A stretch of 64,000 nucleotides of DNA from contig MWCA01000021.1 of assembly GCA_002069785.1 (NCBI GenBank), forward strand, positions 1-64,000. Direction: 5' to 3'. Below are positions 17,145-26,508 of the stretch, one piece after another. This DNA is from Lentisphaerae bacterium ADurb.Bin242 (GTDB lineage Bacteria > Verrucomicrobiota > Lentisphaeria > Victivallales > UBA1829). The translations under genes were made by a program, and so were the position numbers. Numbering within the stretch: the stretch's first letter is position 1; each line of letters starts with the position of its first letter. Below the pieces are notes generated by a model. The model saw only the letters and a program-made list of their open reading frames with translations. It did not search any database and was not told the origin of the DNA.

Positions 17145-18035
17145 TTACTCGTATTGGAACTTCAAATCGGCTATGGCGAAATCGGGCTTTCCGTCATGTG
17201 CCGCGAAAAACATCAGGAAAAATTCGTCCCTGGCGCCAAGCGGACCGGACGGCGTTGTATCCTCTAGAACGATTTTTTTCCATTCGGTTCTGAGCGGAAT
17301 TGTCTTCACGATGCTTTGCTTTCCGGCCCGGAACATACATTTCGCCGTGCCGTCACTCCCGCCGCGAACCCATATTTCAAGTTTGAATTTGCGGTTCGAC
17401 ACAAAAGGAAGTGAAACAGTCGTAATAAATCCGTTGCCCTGTTGCATGGGAAGAAGCCGGGTTTTCAGGATTTTTCCGTCGAAGGGGCTGTCCGGCTCGT
17501 CGACGAACAGGACCGGTTCGTATTTTGCGCCCCAAAGGATCCGCCAGTTCGAAGGCGCCATCGGGGGCTCCGGATAGAGATTGCCTTTGAGGTCATCCGT
17601 CGAAAGCTTTTCGAGCTTTATATCCTTGACGAAAACGGCTCCGCCCTTAAGTTCGAACTGGAAGCGGCGTATCTCTGACAAATTCCGCTCAAAATAGAGC
17701 GTGCAAGGCGAATAATCCCCTCCCTGAACCGTCACGTGACGAAAGCCCGCATTCTCTTCGCCGTCCTTTGAAAGCGTGAAAAGCATTATGCCGTCTTTTT
17801 CGGCCTTGAGATTGCACACAAGGCGATAGATCGTCCCGACCGGCGCATCCGGAAACGAAAACGCCAGGAAGGCTTTTTCCCCCAACGCAATTTCGTCTTT
17901 AATCTCCTTGAAATTCTTGCCGGCGTATTTCTCACGTTGCGGAGTGCTTCCGTAAAGAAACGTTATTTCCTCCGGTTCGGCTGCGGAAATCACCAATGCT
18001 GTCGACAAAGCCGCGAACATGAACAGTCTCTTCAT
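17145..18035 (-). CDS. Secreted carbohydrate-binding-like protein
   Basis: 296 residues beginning MKRLFMFAALSTALVISAA, a clear signal peptide. Starting at the ATG at 18033-18035 gives an ATGA overlap with the preceding gene; an upstream in-frame start would bury the signal peptide. The mature part is all beta: two jelly-roll-like segments (roughly 25-150 and 165-296), the second with KFKLEIWVRGG and DFAIADLKFQYE, typical of CBM4/9-type modules. No catalytic domain is visible. Translationally coupled to the large CBM-GH protein, it probably binds the same glycan. Confidence 0.65.
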   Translation of the reverse strand: MKRLFMFAALSTALVISAAEPEEITFLYGSTPQREKYAGKNFKEIKDEIALGEKAFLAFSFPDAPVGTIYRLVCNLKAEKDGIMLFTLSKDGEENAGFRHVTVQGGDYSPCTLYFERNLSEIRRFQFELKGGAVFVKDIKLEKLSTDDLKGNLYPEPPMAPSNWRILWGAKYEPVLFVDEPDSPFDGKILKTRLLPMQQGNGFITTVSLPFVSNRKFKLEIWVRGGSDGTAKCMFRAGKQSIVKTIPLRTEWKKIVLEDTTPSGPLGARDEFFLMFFAAHDGKPDFAIADLKFQYE

Positions 18036-21000
18036 TTTGAAGCTCCTTTGATTTTGACAAGTTGGAATCCCGAGCGATCCCTGAAATTCTGCGTTCCGCT
18101 CCAAACCGTCAATCTGCCGTTTTCAGTAAACTGGGTTGTAAAGGCGAAGTCCTTCTCAGGCGTCGGCATCGAAAGCGTCGCGACATATCCTCCGCCGGAC
18201 TTCTTCACTTCGGCGGTCATCTTTTTGAAGATGGCGGGCGGACCGGCCGTTGGCGCGACAAGCTGCACCCTGCCGTCCGTATCGGTCCGGAACGCGACCT
18301 GGAAACAGTTCGGAGTGTAGCGGTTGAGCTGCATTCCGTTCAAGGCCTCCTCCGGTGCGAGGTCGAAAAACAATTCCACACTGCTGCCCGTCCACGGCTG
18401 TTCCGGATTTGACGGAGCCGTAAAAGAGGCTTTTTTCATGTCGAATACGAACAGCAGCCTGTCTTCTTCCCTCCGGACGGACATCGTCCCATCGGGGGAG
18501 AGGTTGACACTGAACGGGATCGCATGAATATTCGCACGGGGGATCCGGAAAGGATATTTGTAAACCTCCTTTGACCCGGTCAGGCAGACAGTGCCCTCGA
18601 TGTCGCCCATGAGTACTTTCCCGGTGTATTCGGCGGGAATATCGAGGTAAAATGCACCGAAAGGCGGGATGTTCCCGAACGTCCTGCCCTTCGTCCGAAG
18701 GTAGTCGGAAGATATTTTTGCAAAGCCGGCAATCTTCGAGGAAGTCTTGTTGACCAGATACACCCGGACATATCCGTGAAGCATTTTCATTCCATGGACA
18801 GAGATTTCCTCGTAATTCGAGTAATTGGCAGCGCGATGTATTGTCCCGGGATCGGCCTTTGCGCCCATCCATTCGAGAAACACGGGCGGACGCAGGAGCT
18901 TCATCTTCAGTTTCCCGGAGTATTCGCCGTTCTTGTTCCCGAACATGTCGTATGCAGTGACTTTCACCCCATTCGGGAGCGTCATGTCCATCTCGGCCTT
19001 GCCGTCGATGCTCCAGATCACGGAGAAATATTTGCCCATGTTGCGGAATACGTAGCAAAGCACATTGCCTGCCATGAATACAGGCTTGCAGTCTGTCGCT
19101 CCGCAAAGGAAATATGCGGCGGCGTTGTAGGCGGCGAAACGGTCGGTCGGCTTCCAGCCGCCGCTGTAGATGCCCACCGCCGAGACAAGCATGTGCGGAG
19201 GGTGAAAAAGCTGTTCGATGAACAGCGGCAGGGAAGCTCTTACGCCCTCGCCGGCATCGATGCAGAAGCGGCGTGTCACGGCGTCGGCGGGATATTGGTT
19301 CCGCGTGATTATGGTCCCTTCCTGAAGCGGGCGCAGATAATACACCTCCGTATTCCAGAGTGTTTTTTTCGCGCCGGCGCCGCCCGTAACCTCGTGAATC
19401 GTACGTATCTCGCTCATCGCGCTGATTGCGGCATCATCTGTGGCGGAACCGTACGGATGGAAGCCGTAGCCGTCCGTATATTTTCCCATTCCGATCTTCA
19501 GGGCCTCTTCAAAGAACCATCCTGTCTTCGAGCCTTGATCCTGCGTCGGAGTCAATGTCACGACAGGAGTATCCCGGGCATATTTCTTGATCGACTCATA
19601 AAACGGTTTCGCATACTCCATCAGGATCGCCGGCGTCATATATCCGTTGGCCTCGCCGAAAAGTTGATACATGGCAATATCGCTGCCGTAGCGCTCCGCG
19701 ATTTTACCGGCATATTCCCCGACAACATCCCCCGGGGGACGGACAATCCAGCTCCCTTTCCAATCGCCATACGGCGCACCGAGCGGCTTACCATACCGAT
19801 CGAGTTTCCTCAGCCAGTCCGGAACGACTTTTTTTCCGGTGTTTTTCCCTGCGTCATGTCCCATCAGCGACTGCGCCGGAAGAAAAAATATCAATTTAAG
19901 ATTGTTTTTACGCGCATTCTCCATCACGAAGTCGGAGACCCGCCAGTCAAAGTTTCCGCGTCCGGCGTGATTCTGGATTGCAAATGAGAAAAAAGCCGGA
20001 AACCATGGATACAATAACGTGGATCCCGTCATACGCAGGATTCTCCCGAAGTCTCCGGGCGCATTGCCGAAGGTGTCCCGAAAAACCATCTCAAGGGAGT
20101 CGCCGTCGTGCCATTTGGCCCATGTAACGGATTCGCCGGCAGCCCCGTGGATTCCGACCTGGTAGCCGTCGTCGTATTTCCGGTCGTTTTTGTGGATTCG
20201 GACAGTCCAGGCCTCGGCCGCGCCATTGGGAGCCGGGTCTTTGGTCCGCACCGTAAAGCCGCCGTAAGGCACCTTGTCGAACACGACCTTCGCCGATGCC
20301 CCTTTCCCGGCGGTTAACCTGAATGCGATCTTTTTATGTGCAATGACTTTTCCTGTAAACTTGTCCAAAAGCTCCACTTCGACGTCTTTGTTGCCGTCCG
20401 TTGCGGAAACAGCGCCGGCTTCCGCCTCAAGCATATTTTTTTCAATCAGAAACGCCGGAGCCTCGACGGCGGTCTCGACCGTGTGCATCGGGGTATAGCC
20501 GGTCAGGTCGCCTTCTTCAAGTTTTATGTTGTCGAGCCAGATTTTGCATTTCTTGTCCGGCGCCTTCGCAAAAATGAAAAACGTATTCAACACCGCCGGT
20601 TCGCTCCCGCGTTTCCCCGGTTCGTAGGTGAACGAAAAACTTCGACGCGTCCACTCCGGAGTCGCCTTGAGATTCCCGCTGCCCGCATTGTACCACTTGT
20701 AGTTGGCGGAAGAGAACACCTGAAAAGAGCAGCTTCCCGCATCCTCGCCGCGAATCCACGCCGAGAAAGTGTATTTCCTGCCGGGCTTCAAGTTGAACTC
20801 ATGCGTGACGAAATTCCACCCGGCGTCCTTCTCCACGCCATTGATCAGAATGCACCGGTTCCCCGCAAACGCATCCAATGAGACGACAGGAGTCGGTCCG
20901 GGATAGTTTATCGGTTTCCCGGGTTCATACGTGATATGCCGTTCTCCGCTGTAACCGGACATTCCCAGCTCGAACCCCGAGTTGAAAAGCATATTCTCTC

Positions 21001-21064
21001 CGGCCTCGAGCGCAATAGTGCCGGATGCCGCCGCGAATGCGAAAATTCTTTTCCAGTATTTCAT
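18032..21064 (-). CDS. Secreted multidomain glycoside hydrolase with CBM modules (clan GH-A like)
   Basis: 1010 residues from the ATG at 21062-21064, preceded by AAGGAGGG. A signal peptide (MKYWKRIFAFAAASGTIALEAG) leads into a CBM4/9-like module (about 20-180) beginning NMLFNSGFELG. A TIM barrel (about 290-650) carries AMYQLFGEANG, the probable acid/base Glu, and LWNTEVYYLRP, the probable nucleophile Glu, the arrangement seen in GH39/GH5-like clan GH-A enzymes. The C-terminal ~200 residues include a CBM9-like domain (DRLLFVFDMKKASF, VELFFDL). It is likely exported to attack an external polysaccharide; the specificity is unknown. It sits 20 bases after the pseudopilin. Confidence 0.75.
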   Translation of the reverse strand: MKYWKRIFAFAAASGTIALEAGENMLFNSGFELGMSGYSGERHITYEPGKPINYPGPTPVVSLDAFAGNRCILINGVEKDAGWNFVTHEFNLKPGRKYTFSAWIRGEDAGSCSFQVFSSANYKWYNAGSGNLKATPEWTRRSFSFTYEPGKRGSEPAVLNTFFIFAKAPDKKCKIWLDNIKLEEGDLTGYTPMHTVETAVEAPAFLIEKNMLEAEAGAVSATDGNKDVEVELLDKFTGKVIAHKKIAFRLTAGKGASAKVVFDKVPYGGFTVRTKDPAPNGAAEAWTVRIHKNDRKYDDGYQVGIHGAAGESVTWAKWHDGDSLEMVFRDTFGNAPGDFGRILRMTGSTLLYPWFPAFFSFAIQNHAGRGNFDWRVSDFVMENARKNNLKLIFFLPAQSLMGHDAGKNTGKKVVPDWLRKLDRYGKPLGAPYGDWKGSWIVRPPGDVVGEYAGKIAERYGSDIAMYQLFGEANGYMTPAILMEYAKPFYESIKKYARDTPVVTLTPTQDQGSKTGWFFEEALKIGMGKYTDGYGFHPYGSATDDAAISAMSEIRTIHEVTGGAGAKKTLWNTEVYYLRPLQEGTIITRNQYPADAVTRRFCIDAGEGVRASLPLFIEQLFHPPHMLVSAVGIYSGGWKPTDRFAAYNAAAYFLCGATDCKPVFMAGNVLCYVFRNMGKYFSVIWSIDGKAEMDMTLPNGVKVTAYDMFGNKNGEYSGKLKMKLLRPPVFLEWMGAKADPGTIHRAANYSNYEEISVHGMKMLHGYVRVYLVNKTSSKIAGFAKISSDYLRTKGRTFGNIPPFGAFYLDIPAEYTGKVLMGDIEGTVCLTGSKEVYKYPFRIPRANIHAIPFSVNLSPDGTMSVRREEDRLLFVFDMKKASFTAPSNPEQPWTGSSVELFFDLAPEEALNGMQLNRYTPNCFQVAFRTDTDGRVQLVAPTAGPPAIFKKMTAEVKKSGGGYVATLSMPTPEKDFAFTTQFTENGRLTVWSGTQNFRDRSGFQLVKIKGASK

Positions 21065-21084
21065 CAAAGCCCTCCTTGTTCTCC

Positions 21085-21891
21085 TTACGGAATATATGCT
21101 CCCGTCCAGTAGAGCCCCTCCCTGTTTGCCGAAAGGTTGAATGTCCGGCAGGAATTCCATGGGTTGGTGAGAATCTGTATCCGCTCGGAAGGGGCGATGT
21201 GCCCATCCATATACAGAATGTTCGAGAATCCGTTATGCCTTCCGGCAGGAGTCCCGAAATACTGGCTGTCCGAGAAGTTGTGCATGAATCTGAAATAACC
21301 TTGCTGCCGGTCAAGCTTGTTGCCGGAACCATACCATGTGTCCGCAAGATAGACCTTGAGGGACGGACTCTTCTGACTCGACACCCTGAAATATCCCGTA
21401 TACAAATCAGTCATGTTTTGTTGAGGATTCATTCCATTGAAAACACCATACGGAACAGTCGAGGCTGACGTTTGCGAATAATCGCCGGGCATCGAGGGAC
21501 AGATGAAAAGTTTGTAGTTCACATAAAAACCTTTTCCTCCGGTCCCCGCCGCCGCAGCGAGAGAAGAAAAACCGTGTTTTCCGGGCCAAAGGAGATGGTC
21601 GGCAAAATAATAGTCCCATGTTATTTTCGAGCACATCGCCGGATTGTAGCCGTCGTAGTCGGAAGAGTAGTTGACAATCCCTATCCCGATCTGCCTGAGG
21701 TTGTTCATACAGCTCAGGGACTTTGATTTTTCGCGTGCATGGTTCAGGGCAGGCAGAAGCATCCCCGCCAGAATCGCGATGATCGCAATGACGACGAGGA
21801 GTTCGATTAATGTAAAATTCGTCATTTCCACCACTCTCCGCCCCCTGCCCATTCTCGTGGAAACCCACTGTTTTACCGTCTTCTTCATCAT
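21085..21891 (-). CDS. Type II secretion-like pseudopilin (H-X9-DG type), locus A
   Basis: 268 residues. After a basic leader comes F26[17 protein letters not shown], the class III prepilin-like segment with Glu at +5, and [26 protein letters not shown]. The residue before the cleaved Phe is Asn instead of Gly. H-X9-DG near the end ([14 protein letters not shown]) is complete. An inner start at MTNF would give a three-residue leader; the longer start at ATGATG after GGAGAG is preferred for its ribosome site. Such proteins are inner-membrane or surface filament-like components. It lies between the isomerase-like gene and the CBM-GH gene. Confidence 0.88.
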   Translation of the reverse strand: MMKKTVKQWVSTRMGRGRRVVEMTNFTLIELLVVIAIIAILAGMLLPALNHAREKSKSLSCMNNLRQIGIGIVNYSSDYDGYNPAMCSKITWDYYFADHLLWPGKHGFSSLAAAAGTGGKGFYVNYKLFICPSMPGDYSQTSASTVPYGVFNGMNPQQNMTDLYTGYFRVSSQKSPSLKVYLADTWYGSGNKLDRQQGYFRFMHNFSDSQYFGTPAGRHNGFSNILYMDGHIAPSERIQILTNPWNSCRTFNLSANREGLYWTGAYIP

Positions 21892-21939
21892 GATCCAAGC
21901 TCTCCTTTCCCCCATTTTTTTATCCGGCTTTTCAGCCCC

Positions 21940-23400
21940 TCAGCGTTCCGTGACGATCAGATTCTCTATTCCGAAACTGTCCGCAACTTTCTTCAATGTT
22001 CCGGCAAAATGTCCGATTCCCAGCGCAAAGTGGTGCGTCGGTCCCGCCATGCACCAACGCCGCAGGAAGGTTTTTACGTCCGGTGAAAACTTTCCGTGGG
22101 TGTTGGTATTGCCGGTTGGCGGAATCGGCCCGGGGACCGATTCGCCCTCGGCAATCACAAATTTGAACTTCCCGTCAGCCTTCACGCCGATGCTCAGCAT
22201 CGTTATCGGACCCGTGTTGATGTTGAATTCCACGCTCGCACCGGACCCGGGTTTGCCGTGATATTTCGCAAGGGAGCGCAGAACCGGTTTACGGTCCGCA
22301 ATGTTGATATGATGCGGTCCATCGTGTCCGACGAGCACCGTTCCGTTCGTGAAGTCCACCGGATGGAATTCGGCAAAACTGCCTCCCGCCTCAAGGCGGT
22401 CCATGATCATCATGGCGATGCAGGTCTTGATGTCAAACTCGCCGCACATAGGAAATCCGGCGCCGGTCAGGAGCGAGTTGCCGACGATGAAGTTCGTGAC
22501 GAGTTTCCGCATCTCGGATCCCGGAGCAGCCTCGTAATAGTAAGCGAATCCATCCAGCGACTTTTCCGCGATGAAACGCTCAAGCGCGACCGCTACACGT
22601 GCCGCAGTCGCGAGGTCGGACTCGGAAAGGTGCGAAGTGATCGGATCGGAGACCGGATCAGGCATATCGAAAAACGTGAATATCCGTTCAGACATCGCGA
22701 CGACTTCCGGAGAATCGGCGGAGAGCGCGGCATAATGTTTCATGATGTCGTCGGGCTCGCACTGGACGACATGCGCACCGAAGGCTGCCGTCACGGCGGC
22801 CGGATCCGTTTGCATGTCAAGCATCGCCTCGAGGACATGCCCCATGTGGCCAAGGCGCGCACGGCTGAGATCGTGGCGCACATGCGCGATACGGCACCAT
22901 TCGGCTATCGCGGCGTCAGCTTCGGAGTCGCCTTCGAGCATTCCGATTATCACATCCGCGACGGGGTGTCCCATGCGTTCGGCGACTCCGGTAAATTCGG
23001 GTATCGCACAGATATCGTCGTTGCACAGCTGCATGAAGGTCGTGGCATGCGCACAGTCGAGAGCCGGGAGTTCCTGAAGCGCGACAAGCACCACGGGGCA
23101 ATCCATTGCACGGACAATCATTCCAAACGTGGAACTTGCTGCGTATGTCACCATGTCGACGAACAGCACGTCCGGAGCCGAGGTTTTTATGCGCCTGAGC
23201 GCCCCGGCGGCTGCAATCGCGTTATCCACCATTCCGATGTTCGTAACATTGACGGAATTGGCAGAGAGTTTGTCGACGAATATTCCTGTTTTCGTCTTCA
23301 TCTTATCAAGGAGACCCGAGAACTGTTTCCAGTATGTATCCAGTCCAACTGAAACGACAGTGACATTCGCGGTCAGCTTTTTGTGCCTTTTGACCTTCAT
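21940..23400 (-). CDS. L-fucose/L-arabinose isomerase-like protein
   Basis: 486 residues, cytoplasmic. The layout fits the FucI/AraA superfamily: an N-terminal Rossmann-like half (ANVTVVSVGLDTYW, VLFVDMVTYAASS) and a C-terminal half with MCGEFDIKTCIAMMIMDRL, FAEFHPVDFTNGTVLVGHDG and GPTHHFALGIGH, whose Glu, Asp and His residues would bind the catalytic metal. It should interconvert an aldose and ketose, but the exact sugar cannot be read. ATG at 23398-23400 follows AAGGAAAG; a start seven codons upstream lacks a site. It is the second gene of locus A, 145 bases after the AraC gene. Confidence 0.78.
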   Translation of the reverse strand: MKVKRHKKLTANVTVVSVGLDTYWKQFSGLLDKMKTKTGIFVDKLSANSVNVTNIGMVDNAIAAAGALRRIKTSAPDVLFVDMVTYAASSTFGMIVRAMDCPVVLVALQELPALDCAHATTFMQLCNDDICAIPEFTGVAERMGHPVADVIIGMLEGDSEADAAIAEWCRIAHVRHDLSRARLGHMGHVLEAMLDMQTDPAAVTAAFGAHVVQCEPDDIMKHYAALSADSPEVVAMSERIFTFFDMPDPVSDPITSHLSESDLATAARVAVALERFIAEKSLDGFAYYYEAAPGSEMRKLVTNFIVGNSLLTGAGFPMCGEFDIKTCIAMMIMDRLEAGGSFAEFHPVDFTNGTVLVGHDGPHHINIADRKPVLRSLAKYHGKPGSGASVEFNINTGPITMLSIGVKADGKFKFVIAEGESVPGPIPPTGNTNTHGKFSPDVKTFLRRWCMAGPTHHFALGIGHFAGTLKKVADSFGIENLIVTER

Positions 23401-23544
23401 TGTCTTTGCTCTTTCCTTCATTTTGGCGCGTCGATGACAAATCGCTGAAATATGCGTAATTTCCTTTGCCGCTGAATAATATAAGCGGACACCAGGCGTT
23501 TTTCATTGGATGGAATTGTAAAATCGAAAAAGAGCCGAAAAATA

Positions 23545-24414
23545 TTAATTCAGTCCAGTCATTGCTGCATTTTTGCGATAGACTTCCGGAGTCTTCCCGA
23601 AGTGTTTTTTGAAGGCACGGTAGAAGTATGACGGATCGTTGAATCCGCATTCAAACAGGATGTCCGATATCGAAGAATCCGTTGCAGAAAGCCTCTTTGC
23701 GGCAGTTTCGAGTCTGGAAGTGACACGCGCCTGCGAGATCGTCATGCCGCGAGTCTTGCGATAAATGCCGCAGAGGTGGTTCGGAGTAATCCCGAATATT
23801 TCAGCCAGGCGTGTAGTTGAAGTGTCGCTGCGGGAGTCAGTTTCCATAATGTGGTCTATGTATCCGAGCATTTCCGCCACGCCGTTGCTTTTAAATGCGC
23901 GTTTGGTCTCCCGCAGCATTCTTATGAGCAAGGTCGCCAGTCTGAAACGCAGAAACTCTTTCGAGTTCAAACCCGGCGAATCGTATTCGGCGGCAAGATC
24001 AAGTATGGCGCGTCTGATCGCGGGAGTGCTTTTCTGAACATAAACGGCATTACTGGCGTCCTGATGGAATTCAGGCGAAAAAATAGAGAAAAAGCCGTAG
24101 TCATCCTTGAGCGATGTTAATTCCCTCTCGATGAATCCGAGCCCGAAAAGGATGTTGTAAACCTCCATTTCCCTGACTTCCATGTCAAACGTCGTGATTG
24201 AATCCGGGTGCACGAGAAAAACCGAACCTTCCCCTACGGGATACGCGTGGTCGTTGATAAGCACTCGGCCGCGGCCGCGGATGATATATGTGATTTTCCA
24301 GAACTCCCGTTTGAAACGCGTGGAAGTATTAAATTCGTCGGCAGAATTGACGGTGTGGCGCACGGCGAATTCGAGATCGCTCCGGAAGAAGTTTCTGGCC
24401 CTGTATATTTTCAT
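23545..24414 (-). CDS. AraC family transcriptional regulator, locus A
   Basis: 289 residues. The N-terminal ~140 residues form a cupin-like effector domain (WKITYIIRGRGRVLINDHAYPV, GSVFLVHPDSITTF). Two helix-turn-helix motifs follow: TTRLAEIFGITPNHLCGIYRKTRG and ISDILFECGFNDPSYFYRAFKK, then HFGKTPEVYRK, the AraC signature. It is the first gene of locus A and reads in the same direction as the isomerase and hydrolase genes, so it probably controls them and itself in response to the liberated sugar. Confidence 0.92.
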   Translation of the reverse strand: MKIYRARNFFRSDLEFAVRHTVNSADEFNTSTRFKREFWKITYIIRGRGRVLINDHAYPVGEGSVFLVHPDSITTFDMEVREMEVYNILFGLGFIERELTSLKDDYGFFSIFSPEFHQDASNAVYVQKSTPAIRRAILDLAAEYDSPGLNSKEFLRFRLATLLIRMLRETKRAFKSNGVAEMLGYIDHIMETDSRSDTSTTRLAEIFGITPNHLCGIYRKTRGMTISQARVTSRLETAAKRLSATDSSISDILFECGFNDPSYFYRAFKKHFGKTPEVYRKNAAMTGLN

Positions 24415-24474
24415 TTTACAGTTTTCCTGTTTTTTTCAAGTGAATTTTCCGATCGGGCAAAATTCCTTCCCGCA

Positions 24475-25368
24475 TTATCGTCTGTTCTGTGCCATATTCA
24501 ATCCTCTTTGGGATGAGGCGCGGTATTCCCGCGGAGAACATCCGAAAAAAGCCTTGAACTGACGGTTGAAGTTTGCGAGATTTCCGAATCCGTGCTCCCA
24601 GGCCAGGGCGGAAACCGGCTCCCGGCTGTTGAGCAGACGCGCCGCAACCGATTTCAGCCGGAATTCCAGGATATATTCGACCGGCAGGACTTTCATGGAA
24701 CGGATGAACTGTCGCCGGAATGTCGAAATACTGCAATGACAGAGTTTTGCCAGTTCTTCGATCCTGACCGGACGCCTGTAATGCCGCGCAATATATCTCA
24801 ACGCCGGATAAATCATATCGACTCCTTCGCAGGAAGCCGTTTCATCCGCGGGCGCCGCGCATCGGCGGTGAAGCAGAACCAGCAGAGTCCAGACAATCCC
24901 GCGCACACTGTCGCGGAACCCCTTTTTCCGATGCTCGAGTTCATCGATCAGCAGAGTCACGAGCCGGTTCAGTTCCGGAGCGTCGGACTGATGAACGAGA
25001 TTCTGAAAGCGATCGCCTGAAAACCGGGAAAGATCGAGCAGACTTTCATCTTCCGGAAGTCCGCCGGCCAGAAGTCTCACGGGATCGAGATTGATGAAGT
25101 CCCACTTCGAGTTCGACGGAGTATCGTGCTGGAGCAGATGGAATTCCCGGTTGTTGATAAAACAGACGTCCCCCGGCGAACAGGTGAATATTTTGTTCCC
25201 GATGAGGAATATGCCGCTGCCGGTCGTGCACAGCCCGATCTCGAAACAGTTGTGGATGTGCGCGTCGTGCGGAGGCTGTTTGTATCCCGGAAACGTGACC
25301 GGAAACGTCGGGTCCAGCGAAATCGGATCGTAGAAACCGATGTTTTTTATTTTTGACGTTTTAAGCAT
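24475..25368 (-). CDS. AraC family transcriptional regulator, locus B
   Basis: 297 residues from the ATG at 25366-25368. A longer frame continues upstream through the divergent dehydrogenase gene but is its antisense shadow; an ATG at 25408-25410 would sit almost at the predicted transcript start. The N-terminal half is a cupin sensor (HDAHIHNCFEIGLCTTGSG, SPGDVCFINNREFHLL); the C-terminal half has VRIEELAKLCHCSISTFRRQF and PVSALAWEHGFGNLANFNRQF, ending FFGCSPREYR. It is divergent from the dehydrogenase/oxidoreductase pair, which it probably regulates. Confidence 0.88.
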   Translation of the reverse strand: MLKTSKIKNIGFYDPISLDPTFPVTFPGYKQPPHDAHIHNCFEIGLCTTGSGIFLIGNKIFTCSPGDVCFINNREFHLLQHDTPSNSKWDFINLDPVRLLAGGLPEDESLLDLSRFSGDRFQNLVHQSDAPELNRLVTLLIDELEHRKKGFRDSVRGIVWTLLVLLHRRCAAPADETASCEGVDMIYPALRYIARHYRRPVRIEELAKLCHCSISTFRRQFIRSMKVLPVEYILEFRLKSVAARLLNSREPVSALAWEHGFGNLANFNRQFKAFFGCSPREYRASSQRGLNMAQNRR

Positions 25369-25414
25369 TGTTTTTGGTGTTTTATACAAAGAAAGAATCT
25401 TAATTTTCATGTAA

Positions 25415-25442
25415 AATATAAGACAGCCACTTGAAAAAGCAA
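25415..25442 (-). promoter_or_regulatory. Promoter of the locus B AraC gene
   Basis: On the minus strand TTGCTT (25437-25442), a 16-base spacer and TATATT (25415-25420). The expected transcript start falls at about 25408, which argues for the downstream ATG at 25368. Confidence 0.45.
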
Positions 25443-25452
25443 AGGAGATTTT

Positions 25453-26508
25453 ATGGAAAACATGAAAAAAAATGCCATTCTGTATTTTCCGAAAGTACGT
25501 GAAGCAGCGTTCAAAAAGACCGAAATCCCAATGCCGGAAGCGGGTGAACTCCTGATCAAAACCAGCCGCACTCTCATCAGCACCGGAACGGAAATGACCG
25601 CTTACTGCGGGGAATTTGAACCGGGGACAACCTGGGAGAAACATTTCTCCTGTCCGTATTATCCGGGGTATAACAATATCGGGACCGTGATCGGGCTGGG
25701 GGAAGGCGTCGAAAATGAATGGCTCGGACAACGCGTGGCCACGAATTGCGTCCATGCGGCGTATGTCATCAAATCCCTTCACAATTCCGGGACCCAGGCA
25801 AAGGGCAAAAGCGAATGTCACCCGGTCCCCGATCCGGTCAGCGATGATGACGCCGTTTTCTTTACGATTCCGCAGATTGTGATGAACGGAATCCGCACCT
25901 CGAAAATCCAGTGGGGGGAATGCGCTGTCGTGTACGGGCTGGGACTTCTCGGCCAGTTTGCCGTCCGTTTCCTGCTGGAAGCCGGAGCCTACCCGGTGAT
26001 CGGAGTGGATCCCTCGGAGCATCGTCTCGAACTTCTCCCGGACAGTCCTCTCGTGGTTCGGGTCAACCCGATGAAGGAGAATGTGGAAGAAATTCTGCTG
26101 CTGGCAAATTCCGGACGCAAAGCGGATGTCGTGATCGAACTGACCGGCAATGCATCCCTGCTTCAGAAAGAGGCGTCGCTGCTGCGGGAAAAAGGACGGC
26201 TGGTCATCCTGAGCAGTCCGAAACATGCGGTGGAGTTCGACTTCCAGGATTTCTGCGCATGGCCGAGCATTTCGATCATCGGCGCTCATAATTTTTCGCA
26301 TCCGGATTATCCGCAGGCGGATAATCCATGGACAGCCAGACGGCATGTGGATATGTTCTTCGACCTAGTGCGTCTCGGTGTGCTGGATATGAAAGGGCTC
26401 GTCAGCCGGAAACTGAACTGGAAAGACGCGCCGGATGCCTACAAAATGCTGGATCGAAACCGGGGCGCTGAAATGGGAATCATCCTCGATTGGAGCGATG
26501 CAGAATGA
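25453..26508 (+). CDS. Medium-chain zinc-type dehydrogenase
   Basis: 351 residues with AAAGGAG seven bases upstream. It has the alcohol dehydrogenase GroES-like N-terminal half (LISTGTEMTAYCGEF, YYPGYNNIGTVIGLGEGV) and a Rossmann half with VYGLGLLGQFAVRFLL (nucleotide-binding GxGxxG) and VIGVDPSEHR. Classical catalytic and structural zinc ligands (GHE and four-cysteine loop) are not obvious, as in the reductase subgroup often paired with Gfo/Idh/MocA enzymes in sugar and cyclitol metabolism. It overlaps the next gene by ATGA, so the two act in one pathway. Confidence 0.82.
   Translation: MENMKKNAILYFPKVREAAFKKTEIPMPEAGELLIKTSRTLISTGTEMTAYCGEFEPGTTWEKHFSCPYYPGYNNIGTVIGLGEGVENEWLGQRVATNCVHAAYVIKSLHNSGTQAKGKSECHPVPDPVSDDDAVFFTIPQIVMNGIRTSKIQWGECAVVYGLGLLGQFAVRFLLEAGAYPVIGVDPSEHRLELLPDSPLVVRVNPMKENVEEILLLANSGRKADVVIELTGNASLLQKEASLLREKGRLVILSSPKHAVEFDFQDFCAWPSISIIGAHNFSHPDYPQADNPWTARRHVDMFFDLVRLGVLDMKGLVSRKLNWKDAPDAYKMLDRNRGAEMGIILDWSDAE

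Noticed and set aside
25369-26346. N-terminal extension of the locus B AraC protein
   Set aside because: The extension overlaps the dehydrogenase gene in antisense and has no similarity to regulators; a promoter for the shorter protein lies at 25415-25442.
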